64,000 bases of DNA from Rickettsiales bacterium (GCA_024304995.1 JAMWZD010000001.1:62001-126000), one strand, 5' to 3'; shown: positions 26,566-35,330, counted from the stretch's first letter. Numbers and translations: made by a program. Notes: generated from the sequence alone by a model not told the origin.

Positions 26566-28359
26566 TTATGCTTTTTGTGGAGCTCCACCACCTCCTGCCG
26601 TTGCAGCAGCAGGTTTTTCAGGCTCTTTCGCATCCTTTTTCGCGCGTGGATCGTACGGTTCCTGCACTGGCAGAGGAATTTTGTCCATTAAACGCTTCGT
26701 GAAAGTTGGGTCTTTATAATAGAAAATCTTGTTGCATTTAATAGGCGAGAACGATTCCACCAGAATGATCTGCTCATCACGTGGCAGCTGAATCACTTCC
26801 TGCGGCAGCAGTAATGCACGCTGCGTTTCAGAAATATGCTTGGTACGTGAAGCAGGGTTAAAGTCCACAAATGTTGGTTTGTTGCTGGACTCCTGAATCA
26901 CCGTCTTGTTACCCACCATCTGCGAAATCATGTTCGCCGTTTCAATGTTGTTCGCAGAATAGGTGATACGATAATAAGAGTTGGATAGGAATGAGTTCAT
27001 ACCCGCTTCTTCATAAATCCCTTTGAGCTGTTGCGTATCCTGAACAATCAGGAACAATTTCACTTTAAATCCGCGGAAATAGGCAATACCAATCTGGAAT
27101 TGTGGCATTTCTCCAAGTGATGGAAACTCATCCATCATGAACATCACGCCGTGTTTTTCTTCAGGTCCTGGCATCTGACGCGTCAGGAAGTCAGTTGCCT
27201 GCTGATAAAATACTTTCAATAATGGTTCCAGACGCTGAAGGTTATCAGGTGTCACACCAACATACACGGTCATCAGCTCTTTTTTCAGCTGCTGTACGTC
27301 AAAATCAGAGGTGGCCGTTGCCGTGTCAATTAACGGGTTTGCCCAAAGTTCAAGCCCTGAGTTCATCGTAGAAATCACACCTGAGCGTTCTTTATCTGCC
27401 TTTTGCAGGAAGGCAGCAATGTTCATATATGATACAGGGTGAATACGCCCGCCCACCGTATCCAGCACCACGGCAAGGTTATAGACCACATCATCCGAGC
27501 GCATGGTGCGCACAATTTCACCAAACGAGGTCAGTTTCTCAGGCACTGCACATAGATAGAGCATCACGCCCAGCATGAGCGAGCGTGCTTCATTCTGCCA
27601 GAATTCCTGTTCAGGCAGAATCAGGTTACAGATTTTCTGACAGTCATCCACCATCTGCCCGGGCTTTTCAGAGATCCAGTCTAACGGGTTGTAACAGTTA
27701 GTAATACCGTTCGGATCTGCTGGGTTCCACGTATAACATTTCTGCTTCATGACATTGGAACGATATCCACTGGTCAACTCATAGTTTTCCATTTTAATAT
27801 CGTGACATACCACAGAATGCGTATAATAAAGCAGGTTTGGAATTACGAAACCCACACCTTTACCAGAACCAGTAGGTGCAAATAGCAGAATATGCTGGAA
27901 GTCATCTGCTACCAGATAATTCTTTCCTGTTCTGCCCATTAACACCCCTTGTTTAGCACGCAAATTAGCACGACGAATTTCTGCTTCTGTCGCCCATTTT
28001 GCATCACCATGAATACTCTCTTTCGCCTGCAATGGTCGGAAATCCATTAATGGAGCACGTGCGAAGAACAGGGTTAATAAACCAAAAAAACCTCCTGCTG
28101 CAGGAGGACCAAATAACTTTGCTTTTACCATGAAAGGCTGGGCTGCCATAGCTTCTGCGTAGGCTGGCTCAAACAGATACATGTAATAGGTCATAATTAA
28201 TTGCTTAGGATGCATAAGATAGGTCCAGTATTGAGGACCATAGGACATAACCATCCCTCCACCCATTCCAATATAGACAGGGCCACCAACAATCAGCAGA
28301 ATGATCGTAGTGATAATTACGAAGTTAATTAAACCTCTATTTGGTTCACCACCTGACAT
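26566..28359 (-). CDS. virD4: Type IV secretion coupling ATPase VirD4
   Basis: This hexameric inner-membrane ATPase brings substrates to the type IV secretion channel. It has 597 residues. Two N-terminal membrane segments lie at about 11-33 and 85-102. Walker A is APTGSGKGV (161-169) and Walker B is VMFMMDEFPSLGEM near residue 400. The C-terminal tail is Lys/Pro/Ala/Gly-rich. The ATG directly follows the virB11 stop (no gap), indicating coupled expression. It is the last gene of the virB8-9-10-11-D4 operon. Confidence 0.95.
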   Translation of the reverse strand: MSGGEPNRGLINFVIITTIILLIVGGPVYIGMGGGMVMSYGPQYWTYLMHPKQLIMTYYMYLFEPAYAEAMAAQPFMVKAKLFGPPAAGGFFGLLTLFFARAPLMDFRPLQAKESIHGDAKWATEAEIRRANLRAKQGVLMGRTGKNYLVADDFQHILLFAPTGSGKGVGFVIPNLLYYTHSVVCHDIKMENYELTSGYRSNVMKQKCYTWNPADPNGITNCYNPLDWISEKPGQMVDDCQKICNLILPEQEFWQNEARSLMLGVMLYLCAVPEKLTSFGEIVRTMRSDDVVYNLAVVLDTVGGRIHPVSYMNIAAFLQKADKERSGVISTMNSGLELWANPLIDTATATSDFDVQQLKKELMTVYVGVTPDNLQRLEPLLKVFYQQATDFLTRQMPGPEEKHGVMFMMDEFPSLGEMPQFQIGIAYFRGFKVKLFLIVQDTQQLKGIYEEAGMNSFLSNSYYRITYSANNIETANMISQMVGNKTVIQESSNKPTFVDFNPASRTKHISETQRALLLPQEVIQLPRDEQIILVESFSPIKCNKIFYYKDPTFTKRLMDKIPLPVQEPYDPRAKKDAKEPEKPAAATAGGGGAPQKA

Positions 28360-29352
28360 TTACAGCATTTTCCCATCACGAGCAGAGAAATAGACTTCAG
28401 ACACAAAGCGTTTGCCTTTTTCCCCGCGTTTTAACTGTACTACTACATCAATAATTTCATGCACATACTCACGAATCTGATCGCGTGTCATGCCCAAACC
28501 TGCCTGCATCACCATCAAAATCACCTGCTCGAACGCTAATGCAGGTGAGTCTGCGTGTAAAGTGGTAATTGAGCCAGGATGACCTGTGTTAATGGCACGA
28601 AGATAACTGAAGGCTTCTTTACCACGAATCTCCCCCACCATAATGCGGTCTGGACGCAAACGAAGGCAAGCTTCAATCAGATCCTGCATGGTAACATTAG
28701 CTCGCCCCTGCCCGCCTTTAGACGCCAGCAAATGCACTCGGTTTGGCAGATGGTCAACATCCAGTTCTCGCGCATCCTCACAGGTAATAACACGTTCTTC
28801 CTGCGCTATTTTTTTCAATACCGCATTCAGGAATGTTGTTTTACCTGTCGATGTACCACCGCTTACCAGAATGTTCTTTTTATATTGCACTGCTTTTGCC
28901 AGAAATTCGCGTACCGCGCCTTCATCCAGCAGCCTGCGCAATTCCACATCATGCGGGTCAATTTCTTCTTTCACTTTTGTGCTTTGAAATGCACCCAGCG
29001 CCTCATAGGCTTCAAGGTCTAAATTCATCACCGTTTTTTTACGGATGGACATTGCCACAGTGCCAGACTCACATGCAGGTGGAAAGACCACCTGAATACG
29101 ATACCCTTCGGGAAGTGTTGCTGAGAGCAATGGTTTTTCTTCACTGATCATCTGTTCGGTAGACTGCGCAACCAGACGCCCGAGTGCCATTAAATGCACC
29201 AGATCAAGGTCTGGCATCGGGTGATGTTCCATCTCACCATAACGTTCAACCCACACCTCTCCTGGTTTGTTTACAGAAATCTCGGCAATGCCTTCCTGTG
29301 CAAACAAATTTTCAAACGGTCTGAGATATGTATTTAACGCTGTGATATTCAT
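28360..29352 (-). CDS. virB11: Type IV secretion ATPase VirB11
   Basis: This cytoplasmic hexameric traffic ATPase has 330 residues. The N-terminal domain (EGIAEISVNKPGEVWVE) is typical of VirB11. Walker A is GGTSTGKTT (165-173). DRIMVGEIRGKEAFSYLRAINTGHPGSITTLHA covers the Walker B, Asp/His box region. It lies 6 nt downstream of virB10 and abuts virD4. VirB11 normally works with VirB4, which is not in this window. Confidence 0.96.
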   Translation of the reverse strand: MNITALNTYLRPFENLFAQEGIAEISVNKPGEVWVERYGEMEHHPMPDLDLVHLMALGRLVAQSTEQMISEEKPLLSATLPEGYRIQVVFPPACESGTVAMSIRKKTVMNLDLEAYEALGAFQSTKVKEEIDPHDVELRRLLDEGAVREFLAKAVQYKKNILVSGGTSTGKTTFLNAVLKKIAQEERVITCEDARELDVDHLPNRVHLLASKGGQGRANVTMQDLIEACLRLRPDRIMVGEIRGKEAFSYLRAINTGHPGSITTLHADSPALAFEQVILMVMQAGLGMTRDQIREYVHEIIDVVVQLKRGEKGKRFVSEVYFSARDGKML

Positions 29353-29358
29353 AAATAA

Positions 29359-30936
29359 TTACCTGATAAATTTTGCTCCTCTGGCAATAGATTGTGGAAA
29401 TTTCAGATCACGATTCACCATAATTTTAATTGGTGTTCCCTGATCTATAGTAACACGTGGGCGCAGGTCAAGCGTACGTTCCACAATGCGTGAACCGACA
29501 GAACCGATACGGCTTGCCGCATCTGCTGCGGCTTGCGTAGATGATCCACCTGTAGAGGTAAATGTTCCATCTGCAGCAACGCTTTGTGATGCACGACCAT
29601 TTTCTTCACCCGTCACTTCCTCGGCAGCAACAGCTACACCAATGGAAATAACACTGCTAAGAATAGCGGCTGAGAAAAGCTGACCATATCGGTTGTCAAG
29701 ATACCCCTCAACTCCTGCACGACCAAGACTATCCGTTGCAGCAGAATTGATCATCACATCCACCCCTTCAGGAGTTATCACACGATTCCATATAATAAAT
29801 ACGCGATCCTGCCCCTGAAACAGACTGGTGTTATACACACCAACAAGACGTGACCCTTTTGGAATCAACACATTATTGCCTGCCTCCGCATAAATATCAC
29901 GGCTCACTATAGCACGAACAGTGCCTGGAAGCTGTGTATTTACAGCCGTTTCCATCACGGCATGAATCAGCTTGCCCTGCGCAATAGTGTGGTGTAGCCC
30001 CGAAAGGGTTGTAGCTTCGACAGAAGGCGCTGGACTGGAACCTATTGCATTGCGCTGGAATGCCAGATTGGGATCTGTTCCTGCCATAGCACGCTCTGCA
30101 TTATCTCTGTCTTCAGCCTGCTGCTGTTTTTTTGCAACTGGGTTAAACTTTCCGCTAAAAGCAAGCATACCTGAACGCAGTCTTTCCTGACGAACTTCAT
30201 CATTTGGGTCTTCAGGTTCAAAAACGGGCTGCGGCAAAGGAGGCGGTGGCGCAGAATTTGACTGAGGCTGTGGCAGCTGAACAGGAGGCAGCTTCGGTTC
30301 AAAATCTACTGGAGGAGCAGGAGCAGGAGCTCTTCGTTCATTAGCAACTACACGCTTCTCATCCGTTCTGTCTTTGGGGCCTTTTTCTTCGTCTCCACTG
30401 AGTACAGAAAAAATAATCAACATGAAGGCAAGTACGATCCCCAATACAAGAAACACTTTTCCTTGCGATGCATTAACCTTTGATCTGCCTTTATTCAGCC
30501 CCTGACCTCCCAAACCTCCACCTGATGGAGGTGGAGAGCCTGCACCTCCTCCTGGAGGGGGAGGTGGTGGCGGTGTGCCGCTTCCTCCACCTGGCGGTGG
30601 GGGTGGCGGTGGCATTGAACCAGAACCGCCTGAAGGCGGTGGTGGAGCTTTCGTACCACCTGGAGGTGGCGGTGTATTAGCACTCGCCATAGGCGCTGCG
30701 GGAGGTTTGTTCCCTGCTGGAGGCGGTGGTGGCGGTGGTTTTGCTCCACTTGGCGGCGGTGGTGGTGGAGCCTTAGCCCCTGAAGGCGGAGCAGATGTTG
30801 GCGCACTTCCTGATGGCGGCGGTGGTGGTGGCGGCTTTGCTCCACCTGGCGGTGGTGGCGGTGGGGGTTTGCCCGCGCCACCAGAAGGTGGAGCTGCACT
30901 TGGCGGCGGTGGCGGCGGTGATGTCTTATCGTTCAT
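29359..30936 (-). CDS. virB10: Type IV secretion core-complex protein VirB10 with poly-Pro/Gly N-tail
   Basis: VirB10 spans both membranes and forms the outer-membrane pore with VirB9 and VirB7. It has 525 residues. Residues 1-145 are almost entirely repeats of proline runs separated by Gly/Ser/Ala/Lys. A single membrane helix lies at about 160-181, so this tail is cytoplasmic by VirB10 topology. A proline-rich periplasmic linker (about 205-245) follows. The conserved C-terminal domain is at about 300-525: LIPKGSRLVGVYNT, RVFIIWNRVITPEGVDV and LKIPQSIARG-like end residues. The tail is much longer and more regular than in Agrobacterium VirB10. The start overlaps the virB9 stop by one base. Confidence 0.94.
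   Translation of the reverse strand: MNDKTSPPPPPPSAAPPSGGAGKPPPPPPPGGAKPPPPPPPSGSAPTSAPPSGAKAPPPPPPSGAKPPPPPPPAGNKPPAAPMASANTPPPPGGTKAPPPPSGGSGSMPPPPPPPGGGSGTPPPPPPPGGGAGSPPPSGGGLGGQGLNKGRSKVNASQGKVFLVLGIVLAFMLIIFSVLSGDEEKGPKDRTDEKRVVANERRAPAPAPPVDFEPKLPPVQLPQPQSNSAPPPPLPQPVFEPEDPNDEVRQERLRSGMLAFSGKFNPVAKKQQQAEDRDNAERAMAGTDPNLAFQRNAIGSSPAPSVEATTLSGLHHTIAQGKLIHAVMETAVNTQLPGTVRAIVSRDIYAEAGNNVLIPKGSRLVGVYNTSLFQGQDRVFIIWNRVITPEGVDVMINSAATDSLGRAGVEGYLDNRYGQLFSAAILSSVISIGVAVAAEEVTGEENGRASQSVAADGTFTSTGGSSTQAAADAASRIGSVGSRIVERTLDLRPRVTIDQGTPIKIMVNRDLKFPQSIARGAKFIR
30502..30930 (-). repeat. In-frame proline-codon low-complexity repeats in virB10
   Basis: Irregular tandem runs of CCx codons (read as GGxGGx on the plus strand) alternate with short Gly/Ser/Ala spacers. 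They encode FH1-like polyproline blocks of 4-8 prolines. The local base composition is far richer in G+C than the flanking vir genes, and the array is a likely site of length variation by slippage. Confidence 0.85.
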
Positions 30937-31700
30937 TACGCACCTCCCATCTGTTCGTTATAAATCGTGATCTGCCCGTTATTATAACGCACCAGAAAAC
31001 GTGGGCTCAGCGTCGGTATTTTTGCAAAACCGTCACTAGTATAGCTAATATTTACAGGCACTTCCTGTCCAGCCTCATTTACTGCAAAAATGGATGCTGA
31101 CTGCGCTAATTTAATATAGGTATATTGCCCATCATCAAATACTTTTACGGGAGCAAGTTCATCTCTACCAGTGAATGTATAATTAAAATTCAGCGGAGGC
31201 AGGTTTGATGTCAGAACAGTAGTTTCCTTCTGAGATGAGGCAATAACATCCCCCGCATATACAGGAGGAAGATTTTTTGCCGTATCAGGTATATTTTCAT
31301 CAGGATAATAGAACTTAACTACATACACTAATTCTTCTTTTACGGGAATAGCACCGCCATTGGTCGCACGAATATCGAAATTATAAGACCGTTCATTGGT
31401 AATAACCGTCATATTAGTATGCGCTCCAGGCACATTGGAGCGGATAAACAGACGACGACCATCTGGAATAATCTGCCAGGAAATACGATCCCCTACAGAT
31501 ATGGTCTGAATAGTTTCCTTTTCACCAAACTCGATATTTGCCTGATATCCATGATGTGTGAGCAACGCATAAACGTCATTTTCATTATATATCAGAGTTT
31601 TAATTCGACTATCGGTAATGATAGGCTGTTGTTGCGCCTGTGATGCAGCAGGTAATGCTGCCCCCAATACCCCTAAAATGCAAATAGCTGTTTTCATCAT
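30936..31700 (-). CDS. virB9: Type IV secretion core-complex protein VirB9
   Basis: This outer-membrane-associated partner of VirB10 has 254 residues. A Sec signal peptide covers about 1-22 (ILGVLGAALPAASQA). The N-terminal beta domain includes TISVGDRISWQIIPDGRRLFIRS. The C-terminal VirB10-binding domain has YTFTGRDELAPVKVFDDGQYTYIKL and an end matching FLVRYNNGQITIYNE. The stop overlaps the virB10 start (TAATG); virB8 lies immediately upstream with no gap. Confidence 0.93.
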   Translation of the reverse strand: MMKTAICILGVLGAALPAASQAQQQPIITDSRIKTLIYNENDVYALLTHHGYQANIEFGEKETIQTISVGDRISWQIIPDGRRLFIRSNVPGAHTNMTVITNERSYNFDIRATNGGAIPVKEELVYVVKFYYPDENIPDTAKNLPPVYAGDVIASSQKETTVLTSNLPPLNFNYTFTGRDELAPVKVFDDGQYTYIKLAQSASIFAVNEAGQEVPVNISYTSDGFAKIPTLSPRFLVRYNNGQITIYNEQMGGA

Positions 31701-32522
31701 TTACTGTGCCACCTCTTCGTCTAGTCTATAACTTAAAGTCTGATATCCTAAAGGATTGATTAATCTCTCAGATCTTTTTAACTCTAAGTCAAAATAATCA
31801 TATTCTATTGTTGCAATTTTGGGATAGCGGGTCTTTACCTTTTTAAATGTTTCTTCCACCATGAAACGCACTTGTGCCACTTTGCGTTTGTCATCATTCA
31901 GATAAGTTACCGTTGGGTCTCTCAATACGCGCGTCCCCTGCCCCCCAAGCACTGCTGCAGCACTTGATGGGTTATTTGGGCTTATATCCAGCAAATATTG
32001 TGAGAAGATTTCAGGGTCACTCATCACACGCACAATCTCCCAACGGCGGCGTTGGTCTGCAGGGTGATAGGTCTCACGGGCACGCACATAGGACCATAAA
32101 AAGTAATTATCCAAAGATTCCTGAGATTTAAGTTTATCTCTATCAAGCGGTTCCACAACCGTAGTAATACCCGACTTTTCTTCAATCTGGATAATAAATG
32201 GCTCAACTGTTCGCAGCGGCGTTAATGATTTTACGGCATATACAGCGAGCAACGAAGCAAACAAACTTACGATACTGACAATCACCAGCAGGTTACGCTG
32301 CACAAGCACAGATTGATATTTATCCTGAAACCAGCTTTTTGTCTGCATCTGCAAGCGAATGGCGCGCTGCATTTTCTTTTTTTGCATATAGGTCATCTTC
32401 ACGCCATATTGTGCATATGGGTTATAGACCATGTTAGGATCGTTCATCACCTGATTAACATTTGGGTGTGGCGCGTTCGGGTCAGCTGGCGGGGCTATAT
32501 GTACAGGTTGTTGTTGATCCAT
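31701..32522 (-). CDS. virB8: Type IV secretion inner-membrane protein VirB8
   Basis: This 273-residue inner-membrane assembly factor has a cytoplasmic Pro/Asn/Tyr-rich N-terminus, one membrane helix at about 78-98 and a periplasmic NTF2-like domain. The domain contains FLWSYVRARETYHPADQRRRWEIV and the end NPLGYQTLSYRLDEE, both VirB8 features. No Shine-Dalgarno sequence precedes the ATG. Instead two promoter-like elements lie upstream, one so close that the mRNA could start at the ATG. It is the first gene of the vir operon. Confidence 0.93.
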   Translation of the reverse strand: MDQQQPVHIAPPADPNAPHPNVNQVMNDPNMVYNPYAQYGVKMTYMQKKKMQRAIRLQMQTKSWFQDKYQSVLVQRNLLVIVSIVSLFASLLAVYAVKSLTPLRTVEPFIIQIEEKSGITTVVEPLDRDKLKSQESLDNYFLWSYVRARETYHPADQRRRWEIVRVMSDPEIFSQYLLDISPNNPSSAAAVLGGQGTRVLRDPTVTYLNDDKRKVAQVRFMVEETFKKVKTRYPKIATIEYDYFDLELKRSERLINPLGYQTLSYRLDEEVAQ

Positions 32523-32529
32523 ATTGAAT

Positions 32530-32558
32530 ATTGTATGTTTTATTTATATAAAATGCAA
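32530..32558 (-). promoter_or_regulatory. virB8 proximal promoter candidate (leaderless)
   Basis: On the minus strand, TTGCAT (32558-32553) and TACAAT (32535-32530) are 17 nt apart. The -10 box ends 7 nt before the virB8 ATG, so transcription would begin at or next to the start codon. Confidence 0.5.
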
Positions 32559-32586
32559 TAATACTTATAAATTACTATTACTTCAA
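32558..32586 (-). promoter_or_regulatory. virB8 distal promoter candidate
   Basis: On the minus strand, TTGAAG (32586-32581) and TATTAT (32563-32558) are exactly 17 nt apart. The predicted leader is about 30 nt. The -10 box shares one base with the -35 box of the proximal candidate, so polymerase binding at the two would be mutually exclusive. Confidence 0.5.
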
Positions 32587-32592
32587 AAAAGG

Positions 32593-32964
32593 TTAACGTG
32601 AGAGACTATCATCTTGCAACAACCCTCCTAAATTTTTTCCTGCCAGCAAATGCATGTGAAAGTGCGGCACGGTTTGTGATGCATTTTTGCCATGATTGGT
32701 AATCAAACGATACCCATCATCAAAAAGATTAAGCTCTGTTGCAATTTGCTGCACAGCCCTGTGAAACCCTGCTATTTCACCATCTGAAGCATGTTCAGAA
32801 AAATCATGATATGAAACATATTTTCCCTTAGGGATCACGATTATATGCACAGGCGCAGCAGGTGATATATCATGAAATGCGAGCACATCATCATTTTCAT
32901 ATACTTTGTTACATGGTATTTCACCACGCAATATTTTTGCAAAAATATTATCAGAATTATACAT
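32593..32964 (-). CDS. HIT-family (HINT-like) nucleotide hydrolase
   Basis: This 123-residue histidine-triad protein has IFAKILRGEIPCNKVYENDDVLAF at the N-terminus and the catalytic HFHMHLLAG motif near residue 100. HINT-type proteins hydrolyse nucleoside phosphoramidates and acyl-adenylates in the cytoplasm. The family is certain, the in vivo substrate unknown. It lies 70 nt upstream of virB8 on the same strand, so some vir transcription could read through from it. Confidence 0.93.
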   Translation of the reverse strand: MYNSDNIFAKILRGEIPCNKVYENDDVLAFHDISPAAPVHIIVIPKGKYVSYHDFSEHASDGEIAGFHRAVQQIATELNLFDDGYRLITNHGKNASQTVPHFHMHLLAGKNLGGLLQDDSLSR

Positions 32965-32998
32965 AATTACTGTTTAATATAACATGACGTACCAGTAA

Positions 32999-33445
32999 TT
33001 AAAATATCTTATAGTTCGTAGTTCCCATAATATAGTCGATATTTTCTCCGTCCGATGACAAAGGCACAGTTAGCGTCCTGTAACGTACATCTCTCCCATT
33101 ATAACTAAATGAAGCAGATTCCATTGTTGGTTTTTGCTTTTGAATAGTGTTCACATATGAACCGATGGTGTTATTCACGAACATGTCATTCATCGCTTCT
33201 TCCACATTATCTCCGCTATAATCCACACCAAAGATAGTCACCAGATCTGGTCCGAAATATTGAAATTCATGCTCTGCTTTGCTCACATCAATAGTGAAAC
33301 TGAAATGCCAGATTTCCTGAATTTCTCCTATATTTATGTGGGATAAGGAAGGGTATCTTTTGCCTGCGCGTATCCTGTTCCAGTATGATAATAACCGGAA
33401 TGTCAGGCGCTGCTCTGGGTTGAACGTACTGTTAGCATCACTCAT
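32999..33445 (-). CDS. PAS_5-type PAS domain protein
   Basis: This 148-residue single-domain protein has the pattern of the alphaproteobacterial PAS_5 family (PF07310): LLSYWNRIRAGKRYPSLSHI near residue 17, FTIDVSKAEHEFQYFGPDLV, and a C-terminal strand pair RYRTLTVPLSSDGENIDYIMG. No output domain is attached. The family is thought to sense small ligands or regulate cell-surface processes, but ligands are mostly unknown. It is divergent from proB over a 95-bp gap and 34 nt upstream of the HIT gene. Confidence 0.78.
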   Translation of the reverse strand: MSDANSTFNPEQRLTFRLLSYWNRIRAGKRYPSLSHINIGEIQEIWHFSFTIDVSKAEHEFQYFGPDLVTIFGVDYSGDNVEEAMNDMFVNNTIGSYVNTIQKQKPTMESASFSYNGRDVRYRTLTVPLSSDGENIDYIMGTTNYKIF

Positions 33446-33540
33446 ACTTCTTAGTCTATGGATTGATAATGAAGAAATAGTGAAGAAATTAGTATAAATA
33501 TGCGGTTTACGTATGACGCAAAGACTATTACATTAGCCCC

Positions 33541-34656
33541 ATGAAATATATTGAGGAAAGCAACACTATTGTTATTAAAATCGGTTCTGCTCTGGTGGCA
33601 AAGGCACAGACAGGACGCGTCAATCATTACTGGATGGCAGGACTTGCGAAGGATATTGTCTCTTTGCGTGCGCAGGGCAAAAAAGTCTGTCTGGTGTGTT
33701 CAGGCGCTGTGACTTTGGGTCGTAAGACAATGGGGCTGCACCATCGCGCGTTAAAACAGGAAGAAAAACGCGCCGCTTCTGCTTGTGGACAGATGATCAT
33801 TATGCGCGCATGGCAGGAAGTATTCAATGAAGATGAAATTGCTGTAGCACAGATATTGCTTACACTGGATGATAGTGAATCACGCCAGCGTTACCTGAAT
33901 GCACGCACAACACTGAACACACTTTTGGAACGCGGCATCATTCCTATCATCAATGAAAATGATACGGTTGCCAGCACGGAACTGAAAGTGGGGGATAATG
34001 ATCGTCTGGGCGCACGTGTAGCACAGATGATAGATGCAGATATGTTGATTTTGCTATCGGATATTAACGGGCTTTACACTGCAGACCCAAGCAAAAATGC
34101 TGCCGCCCGCTTTATCAGCGAAGTGGAAGAACTGACCGAGGAAATCTATAGCTATGCCGCCCCTGCTGCAACAGACGTTGGCACTGGTGGAATGATTACG
34201 AAAGTGGAAGCAGCCGCTATTGCGATGGCAAGTGGATGCCATACGGTGATTACCAAAGGTGAAACCCACAAACCTATCAGCGCACTGCGCACTGGTTCAC
34301 GCTATACTATTTTCAAAGCACAAACCTCCCCCATCAGCGCCCGAAAAGAATGGATTGCGGGAGCACTCTCTCCCAATGGCAGTTTGCTGGTGGATGCGGG
34401 AGCAGTGAAAGCACTGCAATCTGGCCGTAGTTTGCTGCCTGTTGGTGTTGTGTCTGTGAAGGGGGATTTTCAGCGCGGTGACGCGGTGAACATTTGCGAT
34501 GCCTCGTCTGCACAACCGATTGGAAAAGGGTTGGTAGCATATAATAGTGATGAGCTGGACAAAATTATTGGCAAGCAAAGCAGCAATATTTCTCATACAT
34601 TAGGCTATGATCGCGGTGACGCCATCATCCACCGAGATGATCTGGTTATGCTATAG
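33541..34656 (+). CDS. proB: Glutamate 5-kinase with PUA domain
   Basis: This enzyme phosphorylates glutamate in the first step of proline synthesis and is feedback-inhibited by proline. It has 371 residues. The amino-acid kinase domain has VIKIGSALVA (about 11-20), INENDTVAS near residue 138, and GTGGMITKVEAA near 218. The C-terminal PUA domain spans about 280-371 (GSLLVDAGAVKAL). No Shine-Dalgarno sequence is visible. A TATTAC box ends 9 nt before the ATG, though no good -35 is spaced correctly. proA and obgE, frequent neighbours elsewhere, are absent here. Confidence 0.95.
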   Translation: MKYIEESNTIVIKIGSALVAKAQTGRVNHYWMAGLAKDIVSLRAQGKKVCLVCSGAVTLGRKTMGLHHRALKQEEKRAASACGQMIIMRAWQEVFNEDEIAVAQILLTLDDSESRQRYLNARTTLNTLLERGIIPIINENDTVASTELKVGDNDRLGARVAQMIDADMLILLSDINGLYTADPSKNAAARFISEVEELTEEIYSYAAPAATDVGTGGMITKVEAAAIAMASGCHTVITKGETHKPISALRTGSRYTIFKAQTSPISARKEWIAGALSPNGSLLVDAGAVKALQSGRSLLPVGVVSVKGDFQRGDAVNICDASSAQPIGKGLVAYNSDELDKIIGKQSSNISHTLGYDRGDAIIHRDDLVML

Positions 34657-34725
34657 CAAGATAATCCTTGCATTACGCCGAATTTACGAGTATTAACAGC
34701 AGGCAAATTTACCTTTGAAACCATT

Positions 34726-35061
34726 ATGTGTTTTGATGAAAGCTGTATGCTTCCCAATCTTCCTGAATCTCAAATGCCAATGCCACATGAAAATAAAGAA
34801 GCTACTTCCTTGGCTTACTGGTATGGAGTATTGAGCCAACTTCAGTTTCATGATGATAGTGAAACGATTTTCAAAGAGTTAAATGATCTATGCAAGGGCA
34901 AGTCTCCTAGATATGCTCAATATCTAACTCTTTATCTGGATCTGAGCATTGTCGAGAAATTTATGATGTTTCCAGCGTTGAGTGAACATTTCAGACATGC
35001 GTTTGAAAAGCTGGTTACTTTCGAGAATGATCTCTATTCGATAGAACTCAAACAGCAGTAA
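34726..35061 (+). CDS. Hypothetical protein, 111 aa
   Basis: I do not recognise the family. The protein is soluble and helical-looking, with conserved-looking aromatic and acidic residues (SLAYWYGVLSQLQFHDDSETIFKEL). It has no signal or membrane segment. Its ATG at 34726 has no good Shine-Dalgarno sequence; Met codons at 34747 and later are alternatives. A clear hairpin terminator follows the stop, supporting a real gene. It lies 69 nt after proB on the same strand. Confidence 0.5.
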   Translation: MCFDESCMLPNLPESQMPMPHENKEATSLAYWYGVLSQLQFHDDSETIFKELNDLCKGKSPRYAQYLTLYLDLSIVEKFMMFPALSEHFRHAFEKLVTFENDLYSIELKQQ

Positions 35062-35067
35062 AACAAA

Positions 35068-35102
35068 AAACCGACACTAATCGTTAGCGTCGGTTTCTTT
35101 TT
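35068..35102 (+). terminator. Intrinsic terminator, possibly bidirectional
   Basis: AAACCGACACTAA (35068-35080) pairs with TTAGCGTCGGTTT (35084-35096) with one mismatch around a 3-nt loop, then CTTTTT. A-rich sequence on the other side would give a T-run on the minus strand too, so it may also end the gene at 35123. Confidence 0.85.
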
Positions 35103-35122
35103 GCATATGAACAGGTTCTTAA

Positions 35123-35326
35123 TTAGCCATACCCATTATTGGCATCATCTTCTTTTTCAGCTTTCTTTTTTTGCGCTTCTTTGTAGGCGGCTTCTGTTTC
35201 TGGAGTCACTTCCATAGGGGCAATATCATCTAAAGATACATCTTCCCCGCCATTAATTGAATTGGTCACATCCCCAAGCATGGCGCGGAGGCGCTCAGCT
35301 GCAGAAGATGGAAGTTTAACGTTCAT
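35123..35326 (-). CDS. Small hydrophilic protein downstream of bolA
   Basis: This 67-residue, strongly charged protein is not recognised. The N-terminal half has SSAAERLRAMLGDV, and the C-terminal half is Glu/Lys-rich and probably disordered. It starts 4 nt after the BolA stop, so the two are co-transcribed. A glutaredoxin (Grx4), a common BolA partner and neighbour in this class, is not present; this protein does not resemble one (no CGFS motif). Confidence 0.55.
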   Translation of the reverse strand: MNVKLPSSAAERLRAMLGDVTNSINGGEDVSLDDIAPMEVTPETEAAYKEAQKKKAEKEDDANNGYG

Positions 35327-35330
35327 AATA

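Noticed and set aside
30502-30930. Possible CRISPR or minisatellite array
   Set aside because: Repeat units are irregular, have no spacers, keep the VirB10 reading frame and encode polyproline.
30575-30970. Glycine-rich plus-strand frame over virB10
   Set aside because: It is the complement of the proline-codon repeats in VirB10; no start signal and no non-repeat sequence.
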